NCBI GenBank assembly: GCA_024279135.1
Contig: JAJRRU010000007.1
Span: forward strand, 1-64,000
Source of the DNA: Alphaproteobacteria bacterium
GTDB taxonomy: Bacteria; Pseudomonadota; Alphaproteobacteria; Rhodospirillales; Casp-alpha2
Reading direction: 5' to 3'
DNA: 64,000 bases
Each line of letters begins with the position of its first letter. The stretch's first letter is position 1. The notes below the pieces were generated by a model that searched no databases, had not been told where the DNA came from, and saw only the letters and a program-made list of their open reading frames with translations. The position numbers and the translations under genes were made by a program. Of this stretch, positions 1 to 8,289 are shown piece by piece.

Positions 1-291
1 CTGATCCGTGTCAGCGACGCCGGTATCCAGGTCCTGCTCCGCCAGGCCGAGAAAGACGTGCTGGGCATCGCCCTGAAGGGTGCCTCCGATGAGGTCAAGG
101 AGTTGTTCTTCAACAACATGTCTGAGCGGGCCGGTAAAATGCTCAAGGAAGATATGGATGCCATGGGGGCCATACGCCTGAAAGACGTTGACGAGGCCCA
201 GTCGACCATCGTGATGATCGCCAAGGCGCTGGCCGATAGTGGCGAGATTATCGTATCAATGGGTGAATCCGACGATGAGATGGTCTACTGA
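1..291 (+). CDS. fliG: Flagellar motor switch protein FliG, C-terminal part (5' end outside window)
   Basis: The frame is open from base 1 and ends in TGA at 289-291, giving the last 96 residues. They match the FliG C-terminal domain: ALKGASDEVKELFFNNMSER, then KMLKEDMDAMGAIRLKDVDE and an acidic tail. FliG forms the cytoplasmic rotor ring; this domain carries the charged ridge that meets the stator protein MotA, so the cell probably swims. The next genes on the plus strand are not flagellar (no fliH follows), so fliG appears to end its transcription unit here. Only the end of the gene is visible, and the N-terminal and middle domains cannot be assessed. Confidence 0.93.
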   Translation: MIRVSDAGIQVLLRQAEKDVLGIALKGASDEVKELFFNNMSERAGKMLKEDMDAMGAIRLKDVDEAQSTIVMIAKALADSGEIIVSMGESDDEMVY

Positions 292-448
292 TTTTTCCAG
301 CAAAATGCACGGATTCAGATAGTTCTGCTTCACAACCAATAGAAAGAGTGATAAAAATCGGATAAGCTGTTGTATTATCAGGGCTTTACGAGTCACCTTC
401 ATGTCACGATTTTTTTGCGGCTGAGACAGTCGGGAATTACAAATAAAA

Positions 449-1366
449 ATGGATATTTACCTGCCGATTGCCGAAGTTTCCGTAAATATCTTCTTGATAT
501 TGGGAATGGGCGGCGGCGTTGGGTTCTTGTCTGGATTATTTGGTGTGGGTGGCGGGTTTCTGACCACACCGTTGCTTATCTTTATCGGCATTCCACCGGT
601 CATCGCCGTTGCCACGGAAGCCAACCAGATTGTTGCCAGTTCTGTTTCCGGGGTTCTGGCCCACTGGAAACGTGGCAATGTTGATTTCAAAATGGGCGCC
701 GTGCTGCTGGTTGGTGGTGTTGTGGGGTCCAGTCTGGGTGTGTGGTTATTCACCTGGTTACGTGCGCTGGGTCAGATCGATCTGGTCATTAAATTTTCCT
801 ACGTGGTCTTTCTGGGAATCATCGGTGCCCTGATGCTGATCGAAAGCGTCAAGGTCATCATGGTCAAACGCCGTCGCACGGGTGTGCGGAAGAAACTGCA
901 CAAACACAACTGGATGCACCGCCTGCCCCTGAAGATGCGGTTTCACAAATCACAACTGTATATCAGCGCCATACTGCCTTTTATCATCGGGGTTCTGGTT
1001 GGCATTCTGGCTGCCATCATGGGTGTCGGCGGTGGTTTTGTCATGGTCCCGGCGATGATTTATCTGCTCGGCATGCCAACGTCGGTGGTTGTTGGCACCT
1101 CGTTGTTCCAGATTATCTTCGTTACCGCCAACGTGACCATCTTGCAATCGGTAAACAATCAATCCGTTGATGTAGTTCTGGCCTTGTTGCTGCTTGCCGG
1201 CGGTGTCATTGGCGCACAATTTGGCGCTCGCGCAGGGGCCAAGTTAAATGGCGAACACCTGCGCGGATTACTGGCATTGATGGTACTCGCGGTGTGCGCC
1301 AAGATGTCATACGACCTTATCGTACGCCCGGTCGAATTGTTTTCACTGGGTGCGGGGGGGCATTGA
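449..1366 (+). CDS. TSUP (TauE/SafE) family membrane exporter
   Basis: A 305-residue polytopic membrane protein with the two-fold repeat of the TSUP family. A glycine-rich motif (GLFGVGGGF) near residues 25-40 is echoed by a second one (IMGVGGGFVMVP) near residues 190-205. About eight hydrophobic segments are visible, with a basic loop (KRRRTGVRKKLHKHNW) in the middle. Family members move sulfite, sulfoacetate, thiosulfate or other organic anions across the inner membrane; the substrate here is not determined by sequence. It is followed at 2 bp by a TIGR02186 protein and then a universal stress protein, an arrangement seen in alphaproteobacteria and probably one operon. The ATG at 449 gives the normal family length. 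Confidence 0.88.
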   Translation: MDIYLPIAEVSVNIFLILGMGGGVGFLSGLFGVGGGFLTTPLLIFIGIPPVIAVATEANQIVASSVSGVLAHWKRGNVDFKMGAVLLVGGVVGSSLGVWLFTWLRALGQIDLVIKFSYVVFLGIIGALMLIESVKVIMVKRRRTGVRKKLHKHNWMHRLPLKMRFHKSQLYISAILPFIIGVLVGILAAIMGVGGGFVMVPAMIYLLGMPTSVVVGTSLFQIIFVTANVTILQSVNNQSVDVVLALLLLAGGVIGAQFGARAGAKLNGEHLRGLLALMVLAVCAKMSYDLIVRPVELFSLGAGGH

Positions 1367-1368
1367 TC

Positions 1369-2136
1369 ATGAAATTCCGTCGCCCCGTTATTGCAATTTC
1401 CGTTTTGCTGGTCACCATCATGGCCGCCATCCTGAGCGCAACCCTGTTGCGGGCGCAAGACCTGATTATCGATCTTTCGACACCCGTAGTGGCCATTACG
1501 GCAGGCTTTTCCGGTACGGATTTATTGTTGTTTGGCACCACCCGAGGCGGTGAAGGCGACCTGGTGGTTGTGGTTCGCGGACCGGAAGAAAGCCCCATCG
1601 TGCGGCGCAAGGCCAATGTCAGTGGGATCTGGATTAATGATGATAATGTGGTGTTTGATTACGTACCGTCGTTTTACGCTCTGGCATCGAACCGCCCGAT
1701 TAAAAACTTTGTACCCGATGATGTGGCCAGCATCCACCAGATCGGTACAGATCAGATCCTGTTCGTACCGCAGGAAAACGACCATGGAAATATAAATGTC
1801 ACTGAGTTCAGCGATGCCGTCATTCGTATCAAACAGACCGAGGGTCTGTATTCCACCGAGGAAATAGACCTTGTTTATCTTGGCAACGGGCTATTTCGGA
1901 CGTTGGTTCACTTTCCGGCTAATGTAACAGTGGGAACATACGGAATCGATGTCTATTTATTTAAAAATGGCGAGTTAATCGACAATCAGACAACCTTGCT
2001 GAATGTCAGGAAATTCGGTGTCGAAGCAGAAATATTTAATTTTGCTCACCGTTACTCCGGTTTATATGGTGTACTGGCGGTTCTGATTGCCGTATTTGCA
2101 GGGTGGCTGGCCAATGTAGCCTTCCGGAAAGGATGA
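1369..2136 (+). CDS. TIGR02186 family membrane-anchored periplasmic protein
   Basis: A 255-residue protein. The frame is open further upstream, but ATG 1369 is chosen because it sits 2 bp after the TSUP stop and starts a clear signal sequence (MKFRRPVIAISVLLVTIMAA). The body begins LIIDLSTPVVAITAGFSGTD, typical of the TIGR02186 family. A hydrophobic segment near the C-terminus (GLYGVLAVLIAVFAGWLANV) should anchor it, leaving a beta-rich domain in the periplasm. No enzymatic motif is seen. Its steady neighbourhood with TSUP transporters suggests it assists that transporter, but the biochemical role is unknown. The next gene starts 2 bp later. Confidence 0.82.
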   Translation: MKFRRPVIAISVLLVTIMAAILSATLLRAQDLIIDLSTPVVAITAGFSGTDLLLFGTTRGGEGDLVVVVRGPEESPIVRRKANVSGIWINDDNVVFDYVPSFYALASNRPIKNFVPDDVASIHQIGTDQILFVPQENDHGNINVTEFSDAVIRIKQTEGLYSTEEIDLVYLGNGLFRTLVHFPANVTVGTYGIDVYLFKNGELIDNQTTLLNVRKFGVEAEIFNFAHRYSGLYGVLAVLIAVFAGWLANVAFRKG

Positions 2137-2138
2137 TC

Positions 2139-2663
2139 ATGAGCAACGAACAAGAAAATTCAGACACATCACAGGAAGAACCCGAAAAAAATAAGCTGGT
2201 TTCATCGCGGACATTCCTGTGCGTTGTGGATGAAAGTGATGAGTTCCCCACCACCCTGCGTTATGCCTGTGCCCGGGCCAAGAGTACCGATGGGCGAATT
2301 GCCCTGCTCTATATCGTCCAGCCCGCCGAATTCCAGCACTGGCTCGGGGTCGGCGACCTGATGAAACAGGAAAACCGGGAAGAAGCCGAAGAAATGTGTC
2401 ACGTGCTGGCCGATGTGGTACAACGCCGGATCGGCAAAATTCCGGTAATCTACATTCGCGAAGGAAAACCCCATGAGGTTTTGCTGGAACTGATCAGGGA
2501 AGAACACGATTTATCGGTTCTGGTGCTGGGGGCATCGTCAACGGGTGATGGTCCGGGACCAATTATCCAGCACGTTGTCAATAACATGGCTGGCGCATTC
2601 TCCCTGCCCATTACCATCGTTCCGGGCGGCCTGAGCAATGAGGAAATCGACGCCATTACGTGA
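2139..2663 (+). CDS. Universal stress protein (UspA family)
   Basis: A 174-residue cytoplasmic protein with a single Usp domain. After a hydrophilic, glutamate-rich N-terminus of about 25 residues come the core elements: FLCVVDESDEF (beta-1), IALLYIVQPAEF, and the nucleotide-binding stretch LVLGASSTGDGPGP, a form of the family's G-2x-G-9x-G-(S/T) motif. It ends ITIVPGG. ATG 2139 is chosen over the upstream in-frame ATG 2133 because GGAAAGG lies about 6 bases before it. Usp proteins bind ATP or AMP and modulate stress survival. It is the last gene of the TSUP operon and converges with rpe, leaving only 5 bp between the stops. Confidence 0.88.
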   Translation: MSNEQENSDTSQEEPEKNKLVSSRTFLCVVDESDEFPTTLRYACARAKSTDGRIALLYIVQPAEFQHWLGVGDLMKQENREEAEEMCHVLADVVQRRIGKIPVIYIREGKPHEVLLELIREEHDLSVLVLGASSTGDGPGPIIQHVVNNMAGAFSLPITIVPGGLSNEEIDAIT

Positions 2664-2668
2664 CAAGC

Positions 2669-3325
2669 TCAGGCAGCAGCGTGCCGCAGGTCTTCTATGT
2701 TTTTGGCATAATCCCGACCCGAAAAGACCGCACTGCCAGCCACCAGCACATTGGCCCCGGCCTTAACGACTGCGGCGATGGTCTCGGTATTGATCCCGCC
2801 GTCAACTTCCAGGTCAATCGGGCGATCCCCGATCATGGAGCGGATCGTGCGAATTTTCTCAAGCTGGCCGGTCATGAATGACTGGCCACCAAAACCAGGG
2901 TTTACGGTCATGATCAAAATTTGGTCCACGGATCCGAGAACGTATTCAATAGCGCTGGGTGGTGTGGCAGGGTTTAACGATACCCCCGCCTTTTTACCCA
3001 ACGACCGGATGACTTGCAGCGAGCGGTCCAGATGGATATCGGCCTCCGCATGAACGGTGATAATATCGGCCCCTGCGTCGGCATATTGTGCCAGACTGGG
3101 TTGCGCCGGATCGATCATCAAATGCACATCAAATGGCAGGTCCGTGACTTTGCGGATGGCGGAAATGACCGGCGGACCAAAAGTTAGATTGGGCGCAAAA
3201 TGGCCATCCATCACATCAATATGCACATAATCCGCACCACCGGCTTCGATAGCTCGGATTTCTTCCCCCAATTTGGCAAAATCAGACGCCAAAATCGACG
3301 GAGCAATCTTTATGGTGGCAGACAT
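2669..3325 (-). CDS. rpe: Ribulose-phosphate 3-epimerase
   Basis: A 218-residue TIM-barrel enzyme interconverting D-ribulose 5-phosphate and D-xylulose 5-phosphate in the pentose phosphate and Calvin-Benson pathways. Family signatures are complete: [17 protein letters not shown] at the start, [17 protein letters not shown] with metal-binding His/Asp, [20 protein letters not shown] with the catalytic Asp, and LVAGSAVF for phosphate binding. The ATG is preceded by AAAGGAGACC. It lies 37 bp downstream of the aldolase gene and follows transketolase, so the three are probably cotranscribed as a carbon-rearrangement operon. It could be called cbbE if RuBisCO genes exist elsewhere in the genome. Confidence 0.95.
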   Translation of the reverse strand: MSATIKIAPSILASDFAKLGEEIRAIEAGGADYVHIDVMDGHFAPNLTFGPPVISAIRKVTDLPFDVHLMIDPAQPSLAQYADAGADIITVHAEADIHLDRSLQVIRSLGKKAGVSLNPATPPSAIEYVLGSVDQILIMTVNPGFGGQSFMTGQLEKIRTIRSMIGDRPIDLEVDGGINTETIAAVVKAGANVLVAGSAVFSGRDYAKNIEDLRHAAA

Positions 3326-3362
3326 GGGGTCTCCTTTTATAGGGTCCAGGCAACTGGTAGAT

Positions 3363-4427
3363 TTATTTTATGGCTGGATCGAGCGTGCCGGCGGCATACC
3401 GTTCAGCCATGGACGAAATGGGAACGACGTTTATTTTAGAAGCCTGACCCGCAGCCCCGAAACGCTCGAAACGATCAGCACAAACAGTTTCCATGGCCGC
3501 CATAGCCGGTTTCAGGTAGGAGCGCGGATCGAATACCGCTTTATCCTCGAACAAGACCTTCCTGATCTGGCCGGTAATAGCCAGACGGTTATCGGTATCG
3601 ATATTAACCTTGCGAACGCCATTCTTAATGCCGATTTCAATTTCTTCCACGGGAACACCGAAGGTCTGGGGCATATCGCCGCCAAACTTGTTGATAATAT
3701 CCTGTAACTCCTGGGGAACCGAAGATGAGCCGTGCATCACCAGATGGGTATTGGGCAAGCGTTGGTGAATGGCCTTGACCACGTCCATGGCCAGAATATC
3801 ACCGGTTGGCTTGCGGGTGAATTTATAGGCACCGTGAGACGTGCCCATGGCAATGGCCAGGGCATCGACCTTGGTTTTCTTGACAAAATCGGCGGCTTCA
3901 TCCGGGTCGGTGAGAAGCTGGTCCTTGTCCAGTTTGCCTTCGAAGCCGTGGCCGTCTTCTTTTTCACCTTCGCCGGTCTCTAATGAGCCGAGACAGCCCA
4001 GTTCGCCCTCGACGGACACCCCAACCATGTGGGCGGTCTCCACGACCTTGCTGGTAATCTCAACATTGTAATCAAAACTGGCGGGTGATTTGCCATCTTC
4101 ATGCAAGGAGCCGTCCATCATGACCGAGGTAAACCCGTTGGCGATTGCCGACATGCAGGTCGACGCACCATTACCGTGGTCCAGATGCATGCAGATGGGA
4201 ATATGCGGGTACATCTCGGCAGCCGCCATGATCAAATATTTTAACACCGTATCATTGGCATATTTACGCGCCCCACGACTGGCTTGCAGGATGACCGGGC
4301 TTTCGGTCTTATCTGCTGCCGCCATAACAGAAAGCATCTGTTCCATGTTATTGATATTAAAGGCGGGCATTCCAAAATCATTTTCCGCCGCATGGTCGAG
4401 TAACTGTCGTAGTGATACCAGTGCCAT
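3363..4427 (-). CDS. fba: Class II fructose-1,6-bisphosphate aldolase (CbbA type)
   Basis: A 354-residue zinc-dependent aldolase that condenses dihydroxyacetone phosphate with glyceraldehyde 3-phosphate (or with erythrose 4-phosphate in the Calvin cycle). Visible motifs: [19 protein letters not shown] (zinc ligand His and catalytic Asp), [39 protein letters not shown] and [11 protein letters not shown]. Length and wording match the longer CbbA-type class II aldolases found in proteobacterial cbb operons rather than the shorter GatY/KbaY type. The start ATG follows AAAGGATG. The gene sits between tkt and rpe with 37-bp gaps on both sides, indicating one operon read leftwards. Confidence 0.94.
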   Translation of the reverse strand: MALVSLRQLLDHAAENDFGMPAFNINNMEQMLSVMAAADKTESPVILQASRGARKYANDTVLKYLIMAAAEMYPHIPICMHLDHGNGASTCMSAIANGFTSVMMDGSLHEDGKSPASFDYNVEITSKVVETAHMVGVSVEGELGCLGSLETGEGEKEDGHGFEGKLDKDQLLTDPDEAADFVKKTKVDALAIAMGTSHGAYKFTRKPTGDILAMDVVKAIHQRLPNTHLVMHGSSSVPQELQDIINKFGGDMPQTFGVPVEEIEIGIKNGVRKVNIDTDNRLAITGQIRKVLFEDKAVFDPRSYLKPAMAAMETVCADRFERFGAAGQASKINVVPISSMAERYAAGTLDPAIK

Positions 4428-4464
4428 TTCAATTCATCCTTTTTCTAAACAACCCTGCGGAAAG

Positions 4465-6459
4465 TTACAGCCGAGCCTTGATTTCACGAACAACCGCAGT
4501 TGCGGTTATGTCAAAATATTCAAACAGCTTACCAGCCGGTGCCGAAGCCCCGAAACTATCCATGCCGACAAAGCCACCGTGGAAACCGATATACCGGTCC
4601 CAGCCCATGCGTACCGCAGCTTCAACAGCCACACGGGCCTTGCTCGTCCCGATCACGCTCTGGCGGTACTCATCGGACTGTTCATCAAACAGTTCCCAGC
4701 AAGGCATAGAAACCACAGCCGCCAAAATACCTTCTTTTTGCAGAATTTCACGGGCTTCCATGGCAATGGATACTTCCGAGCCGGTTGCCAGAATGGTAGC
4801 CTGGCGTGCTTCAAATCCACCGTCGGCTTCCAGCATAACATATGCACCACGGGCGCACAGGTTTTCTTCCGTATGATAAATCCGCAAGGTCGGCATGCCC
4901 TGTCGTGACAGGACAAGCCCCGATGGCGCGTCAGACGATTGCAGGGCCACGGCCCAGCATTCCGCCGCTTCGACCCCGTCACAGGGACGAAAAGTCCTGA
5001 AATTCGGCAGGGCGCGCAACGAAGCCAGAGTTTCCACGGCCTGATGGGTCGGGCCGTCCTCGCCCAAACCGATGGAATCGTGGGTCAACACATAGATTAC
5101 CCGCTGTTCCATCAGGGCCGATAGCCGCATGGCACCCTTCATGTAATCGGTGAAGACGAAAAATGTGCCACTGTAGGGAATAATGCCGCCGTGCAGGGCC
5201 AGCCCATTCATGACCGCCGCCATGCCGTGTTCACGAACACCGTAATGGATATAACGACCCGAGAAATCATTCGCAGACAAGGCGGTCATGGTCGGGGTCC
5301 TGGTATTGACCGAGCCGGTCAGGTCAGCCGAACCACCGATCAACTCCGGCAAGTGATCGGCAATGGCGGCCAGGGCCTCCCCCGAAGCCACCCGGGTTGC
5401 CCAGGCTGGCTGTTCTTCGGAAACCCGCTTTTTGTGCTCATTCAGGATGTCAAGCCAGCCCTCGGGCAGATCGCCCGACATGGCTCGGATGAAGTCACCT
5501 CTGGCGGCCTCGTCGAGCTTGGCGAACCGCGTTTCCCAATCAGTGCGATCAGCGGCCCCTTGGGCACCAACCGAACGCCAGGCGGCCAGAATATCGTCTG
5601 GAACCTCAAACGGTGCATGGGACCAATCGAGATTTTTACGCATCGCGTCCAATTCTTCATCACCCAACGGCGCGCCATGAACTTTCGATGTTCCCTGTTT
5701 ATTGGGAGCGCCAAAACCGATCACGGTCTTACAGGCAATCAGCGATGGTTTGTTGGATTTGCGGGCCGCTGCGATGGCTTTGGTTATGGCGTCATAATCA
5801 TGACCATCAACCGAACGGGTATCCCAGCCCGACGCCTTGAAGCGTTTGATTTGGTCATCGCTCACACTGAGGTCTGTTGCGCCGTCAATGGTGATCTGGT
5901 TATCATCAAACAAGACGATCAAACTGGACAGCTTCCAATGCCCGGCCATGGAAATGGCTTCATGGCTGATACCTTCCATCAGGCAGCCATCACCGGCAAT
6001 CACATAAGTAAAGTGACTGACCAGATCATCGCCGTAGCGGGTATTGAGCATACGTTCGCCCAGCGCCATGCCGACCGCCGTGGCCAGACCCTGTCCCAGC
6101 GGACCGGTGGTGGTCTCGATGCCCGCCGCGTGGCCGAATTCCGGATGCCCGGCGGTTATGGAGCCGGCCTGACGGAAATTGATGATCTGTTCCTGGGTCA
6201 TGCCGGAGTAACCGGTCAGGTAAAGCAGTGAATAAAGCAACATGGAACCATGACCGGCTGACAACACAAACCTGTCGCGGTCCGTCCAGTCTGGTGTTGC
6301 GGCATCAAATTTTAAAAATTTTGAAAATAATACCGTCGCCACGTCGGCCATACCCATGGGCATGCCCGGGTGTCCGGATTTAGCTTTTTGAACAGCATCA
6401 GCCGACAAAAATCGGATGGCATCCGCCATTGCTGTGTGGTTAAGTTTATCACCCGGCAT
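4465..6459 (-). CDS. tkt: Transketolase
   Basis: A 664-residue thiamine-diphosphate enzyme moving two-carbon ketol units in the pentose phosphate and Calvin pathways. The N-terminal ThDP domain shows SGHPGMPMGMADVA, LSAGHGSMLLYSLLYL, GPLGQGLATAVGMALGE and the GDGCLMEG cofactor motif. The pyrimidine domain shows GVREHGMAAVMNGLALHGG and HDSIGLGEDGPTHQ, and the C-terminal domain includes GWDRYIGFHGGFVGMDSFGASAP. Full length for the family. The ATG is preceded by CAGGAGACGC at good spacing. It is the first gene of tkt-fba-rpe; no cbbR, cbbL/S or cbbM is visible, so a Calvin-cycle role is possible but not proven here. Confidence 0.96.
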   Translation of the reverse strand: MPGDKLNHTAMADAIRFLSADAVQKAKSGHPGMPMGMADVATVLFSKFLKFDAATPDWTDRDRFVLSAGHGSMLLYSLLYLTGYSGMTQEQIINFRQAGSITAGHPEFGHAAGIETTTGPLGQGLATAVGMALGERMLNTRYGDDLVSHFTYVIAGDGCLMEGISHEAISMAGHWKLSSLIVLFDDNQITIDGATDLSVSDDQIKRFKASGWDTRSVDGHDYDAITKAIAAARKSNKPSLIACKTVIGFGAPNKQGTSKVHGAPLGDEELDAMRKNLDWSHAPFEVPDDILAAWRSVGAQGAADRTDWETRFAKLDEAARGDFIRAMSGDLPEGWLDILNEHKKRVSEEQPAWATRVASGEALAAIADHLPELIGGSADLTGSVNTRTPTMTALSANDFSGRYIHYGVREHGMAAVMNGLALHGGIIPYSGTFFVFTDYMKGAMRLSALMEQRVIYVLTHDSIGLGEDGPTHQAVETLASLRALPNFRTFRPCDGVEAAECWAVALQSSDAPSGLVLSRQGMPTLRIYHTEENLCARGAYVMLEADGGFEARQATILATGSEVSIAMEAREILQKEGILAAVVSMPCWELFDEQSDEYRQSVIGTSKARVAVEAAVRMGWDRYIGFHGGFVGMDSFGASAPAGKLFEYFDITATAVVREIKARL

Positions 6460-6682
6460 TGAGCGTCTCCTGGAACTGTTTAGACTAGGGATTTAAGTAC
6501 TGTGCTTGTCGCGAATCCCGAGCCAAGAGTCCAGCACCGCAGGGGATATTTTTACAAAATTCTGAGTAATTGCAGATTTTTCTGCGAATTAAGCGAATAT
6601 TTCGGCTGGCAGTTCGCACCGGGAGCGTTCCGGATGGCCCTCAACAAGCCCTGAAGCCCACCTTTGTAATATTTTGCAAACC

Positions 6683-6725
6683 TGTGATGCAGGTCACATC
6701 CTATGATGTATTCATGAAGTATGTT
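6683..6725 (+). promoter_or_regulatory. CRP-type site plus -10 box (class II activator promoter candidate)
   Basis: Bases 6683-6698 read TGTGATGCAGGTCACA, a perfect TGTGA-N6-TCACA dyad. A -10-like TATGTT occupies 6720-6725. If transcription starts near 6732, the dyad is centred at about -41.5, the class II position for CRP-like activators, where it replaces the -35 box. It reads away from tkt into a short transcript ending at a strong terminator. An alternative -10 is TTATAA at 6724-6729. The site is seen directly; its use by a CRP homologue is inferred. Confidence 0.55.
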
Positions 6726-6731
6726 ATAAGA

Positions 6732-6803
6732 AGAGACGAAGAGATTCGCACTCTATTCCTCCCTGTTAAACTTCGCCGGGTCATTGTGACCCGGTTTTTT
6801 TTT
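6732..6803 (+). ncRNA. Candidate small RNA with CU-rich anti-Shine-Dalgarno loop
   Basis: A roughly 70-nt segment between the CRP-type promoter and a strong intrinsic terminator, with no credible reading frame. CGAAG (6737-6741) can pair with CTTCG (6771-6775) and encloses a loop containing CCTCCC (6758-6763), complementary to ribosome-binding sites. The terminator helix at 6776-6794 stacks directly after it. This resembles alphaproteobacterial trans-acting sRNAs that present CU-rich loops to target mRNAs, such as the NfeR or CcsR types, but I cannot assign a family. The start is inferred from promoter geometry. Confidence 0.42.
6776..6803 (+). terminator. Intrinsic terminator of the candidate sRNA
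   Basis: An 8-bp perfect stem CCGGGTCA / TGACCCGG with a 3-base loop (6776-6794) followed by nine T residues (6795-6803). It lies on the plus strand between tkt (minus) and the gene at 7122 and has no upstream coding gene on its own strand, which is why a non-coding transcript is proposed. Confidence 0.85.
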
Positions 6804-7121
6804 GCATTTTCTCTGGATTATTCGCTGGGGTATTCACCGCAACCTGCCCCGGACGAACATTCCCGGTTTCACAATAATACACCAATGATTTCAAAACTCG
6901 TATGTTCATAGGATTTTGGTCAGAGAATACTGGAAGAAAACGTTGCGTGTTTATAAAATTTATGTATAAGTCTTGTTTAAATCAACTATAATTACACCAA
7001 TATTTATACAAATACATATTTAACACAAAAAAACCTTAGTATTAAATACTTTTAAAAAAATAATATTATACATTTATAACTATAACAGCGACGTTTTGTA
7101 ATATAAAAACATTATTCACAA
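6804..7121. other. AT-rich intergenic stretch
   Basis: About 320 bases without a gene. From roughly 6940 onward it becomes very AT-rich (long A/T runs, several TATAAT-like strings such as TATTATACAT), in contrast to its neighbours. It presumably carries the promoter of the gene at 7122, but no single -35/-10 pair stands out and no ribosome-binding site is evident before ATG 7122. Low GC fits either a strongly regulated promoter region or acquired DNA. Confidence 0.4.
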
Positions 7122-8159
7122 ATGGTGTCCCGTATAATGCAAACTGCAAACATGCCAATTGAACAAACTGAAGATCAAATCAGTGATTTTGATCGTGATT
7201 CGTTGTGGTCACTGCCTTTGGTCATGCTGCCGCTTCAATCAAAAGGACTTAAAAGTACAAGGCTGGTCAAGAACAGCCAGCTCGAAGGTGTAGTAGAATT
7301 ATTCAATGATTCTAAAGCCGGGCGTGGCCACGTGTCGCCTGATCATCTCCATAAATTCTTCAGTGGCATCAGCAATGACGATGTCAACGTGGTCCGTAAA
7401 GTATCAACACTGAAAAGCTATGACGTATACAGTTTGCGCATATCCCTGCGCCAAATCGGGATCAATGTGGAAAATTATGACAACCTGAAGTTATCAAGAC
7501 ACAAAGAGGGCGAGTTGCAGGAATATATGCAACCATTCCTGTCAAGTTTAATCACTAATATTTTTGATCCTGATATTTCGGATATTGGCGATAAAATCGG
7601 CCTGAAAGAAAACAACTGGATCAATATTTTTTATAACCCGGATGTCAACAAGACACGCAAACATCTTCGCAGCATTGCTAACAAAATGAATATCAGCCTG
7701 CTGGAAGTCCCCTCGGTCATCCAGAAATATGGCGATGTGTATCTTTCTATTGCCTACTATCGGCAATGTCTGGACGATATCACCCCCCGGGTCGGAGATT
7801 TCGTGAATTCACTGGCCGAAATTGTACAGCATCAACAGATTAAAAATGACTTTCCGACTCTGGATGCCTGCAAACGCATACACCGGAAAATCAAACACAT
7901 CCAATCGACCATCAAAACCCAGTTTCTGGAATTCGACGAATCCAGCCAGAAGATGTGGGATGATATGTCGCCCGAGAAATTCAAGAAATTTAAAGAAATC
8001 GTCGAAGGCAATCACCTTCTGATCGGTGCTTTGTTGTGCGCGCTGGCGGTTAAAATGAACCACTGGGGTGAAAAATTCCCCAACCCAAGCTTCGGTGGCC
8101 CCATGCAACGCGCCGACTTCATCATGAACGACATGTCCCAAGGCTGGCTGCTGGCATAA
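7122..8159 (+). CDS. Hypothetical protein, 345 residues
   Basis: I do not recognise this protein. It is a soluble, mostly helical, charged polypeptide without a signal peptide or membrane segment. The second half is rich in Lys/Asp/Glu (for example MWDDMSPEKFKKFKEIVEGN), and no catalytic motif stands out. ATG 7122 is the longest start; ATG 7137 and the Met before PIEQTEDQ are alternatives, and none has a clear Shine-Dalgarno. It lies alone behind a very AT-rich leader and converges with the symporter gene, with a shared hairpin at 8219-8249. The last six codons plus stop are duplicated in tandem just downstream (8139-8180). Composition and isolation suggest an accessory or lineage-specific gene. 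Confidence 0.6.
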   Translation: MVSRIMQTANMPIEQTEDQISDFDRDSLWSLPLVMLPLQSKGLKSTRLVKNSQLEGVVELFNDSKAGRGHVSPDHLHKFFSGISNDDVNVVRKVSTLKSYDVYSLRISLRQIGINVENYDNLKLSRHKEGELQEYMQPFLSSLITNIFDPDISDIGDKIGLKENNWINIFYNPDVNKTRKHLRSIANKMNISLLEVPSVIQKYGDVYLSIAYYRQCLDDITPRVGDFVNSLAEIVQHQQIKNDFPTLDACKRIHRKIKHIQSTIKTQFLEFDESSQKMWDDMSPEKFKKFKEIVEGNHLLIGALLCALAVKMNHWGEKFPNPSFGGPMQRADFIMNDMSQGWLLA

Positions 8160-8180
8160 CAAGGCTGGTTGCTGGCATAA
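8139..8180 (+). repeat. 21-bp tandem duplication spanning a stop codon
   Basis: Bases 8139-8159 and 8160-8180 are identical except for one base (C versus T at the tenth position). The unit encodes QGWLLA and the stop TAA. The second copy lies entirely after the first stop codon, so the protein is unchanged; read-through would add one more QGWLLA. This looks like a recent replication-slippage event. Confidence 0.9.
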
Positions 8181-8218
8181 CCGGCGGCACCGATTAATAC
8201 GGGTGAACCTGAAAAGTT

Positions 8219-8249
8219 ACAAGGGCGACCGTTGGGGCGCCCTTGTATT
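8219..8249. terminator. Bidirectional hairpin between convergent genes
   Basis: ACAAGGGCG (8219-8227) pairs perfectly with CGCCCTTGT (8238-8246), a 9-bp stem between the ends of the 7122-8159 gene and the minus-strand symporter gene. T-rich bases follow on both sides but are short, so termination in either direction is plausible rather than certain. Confidence 0.6.
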
Positions 8250-8289
8250 TCCACGCAGCCGCACAAGATGTACGGCTGCAATAGAAGTT

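Noticed and set aside
4090-4908. 272-codon plus-strand frame across the fba-tkt junction
   Set aside because: Shadow of two well-identified minus-strand genes.
5191-6231. 346-codon frame opposite tkt
   Set aside because: Antisense shadow of a clear transketolase gene; no start signals and no family resemblance.
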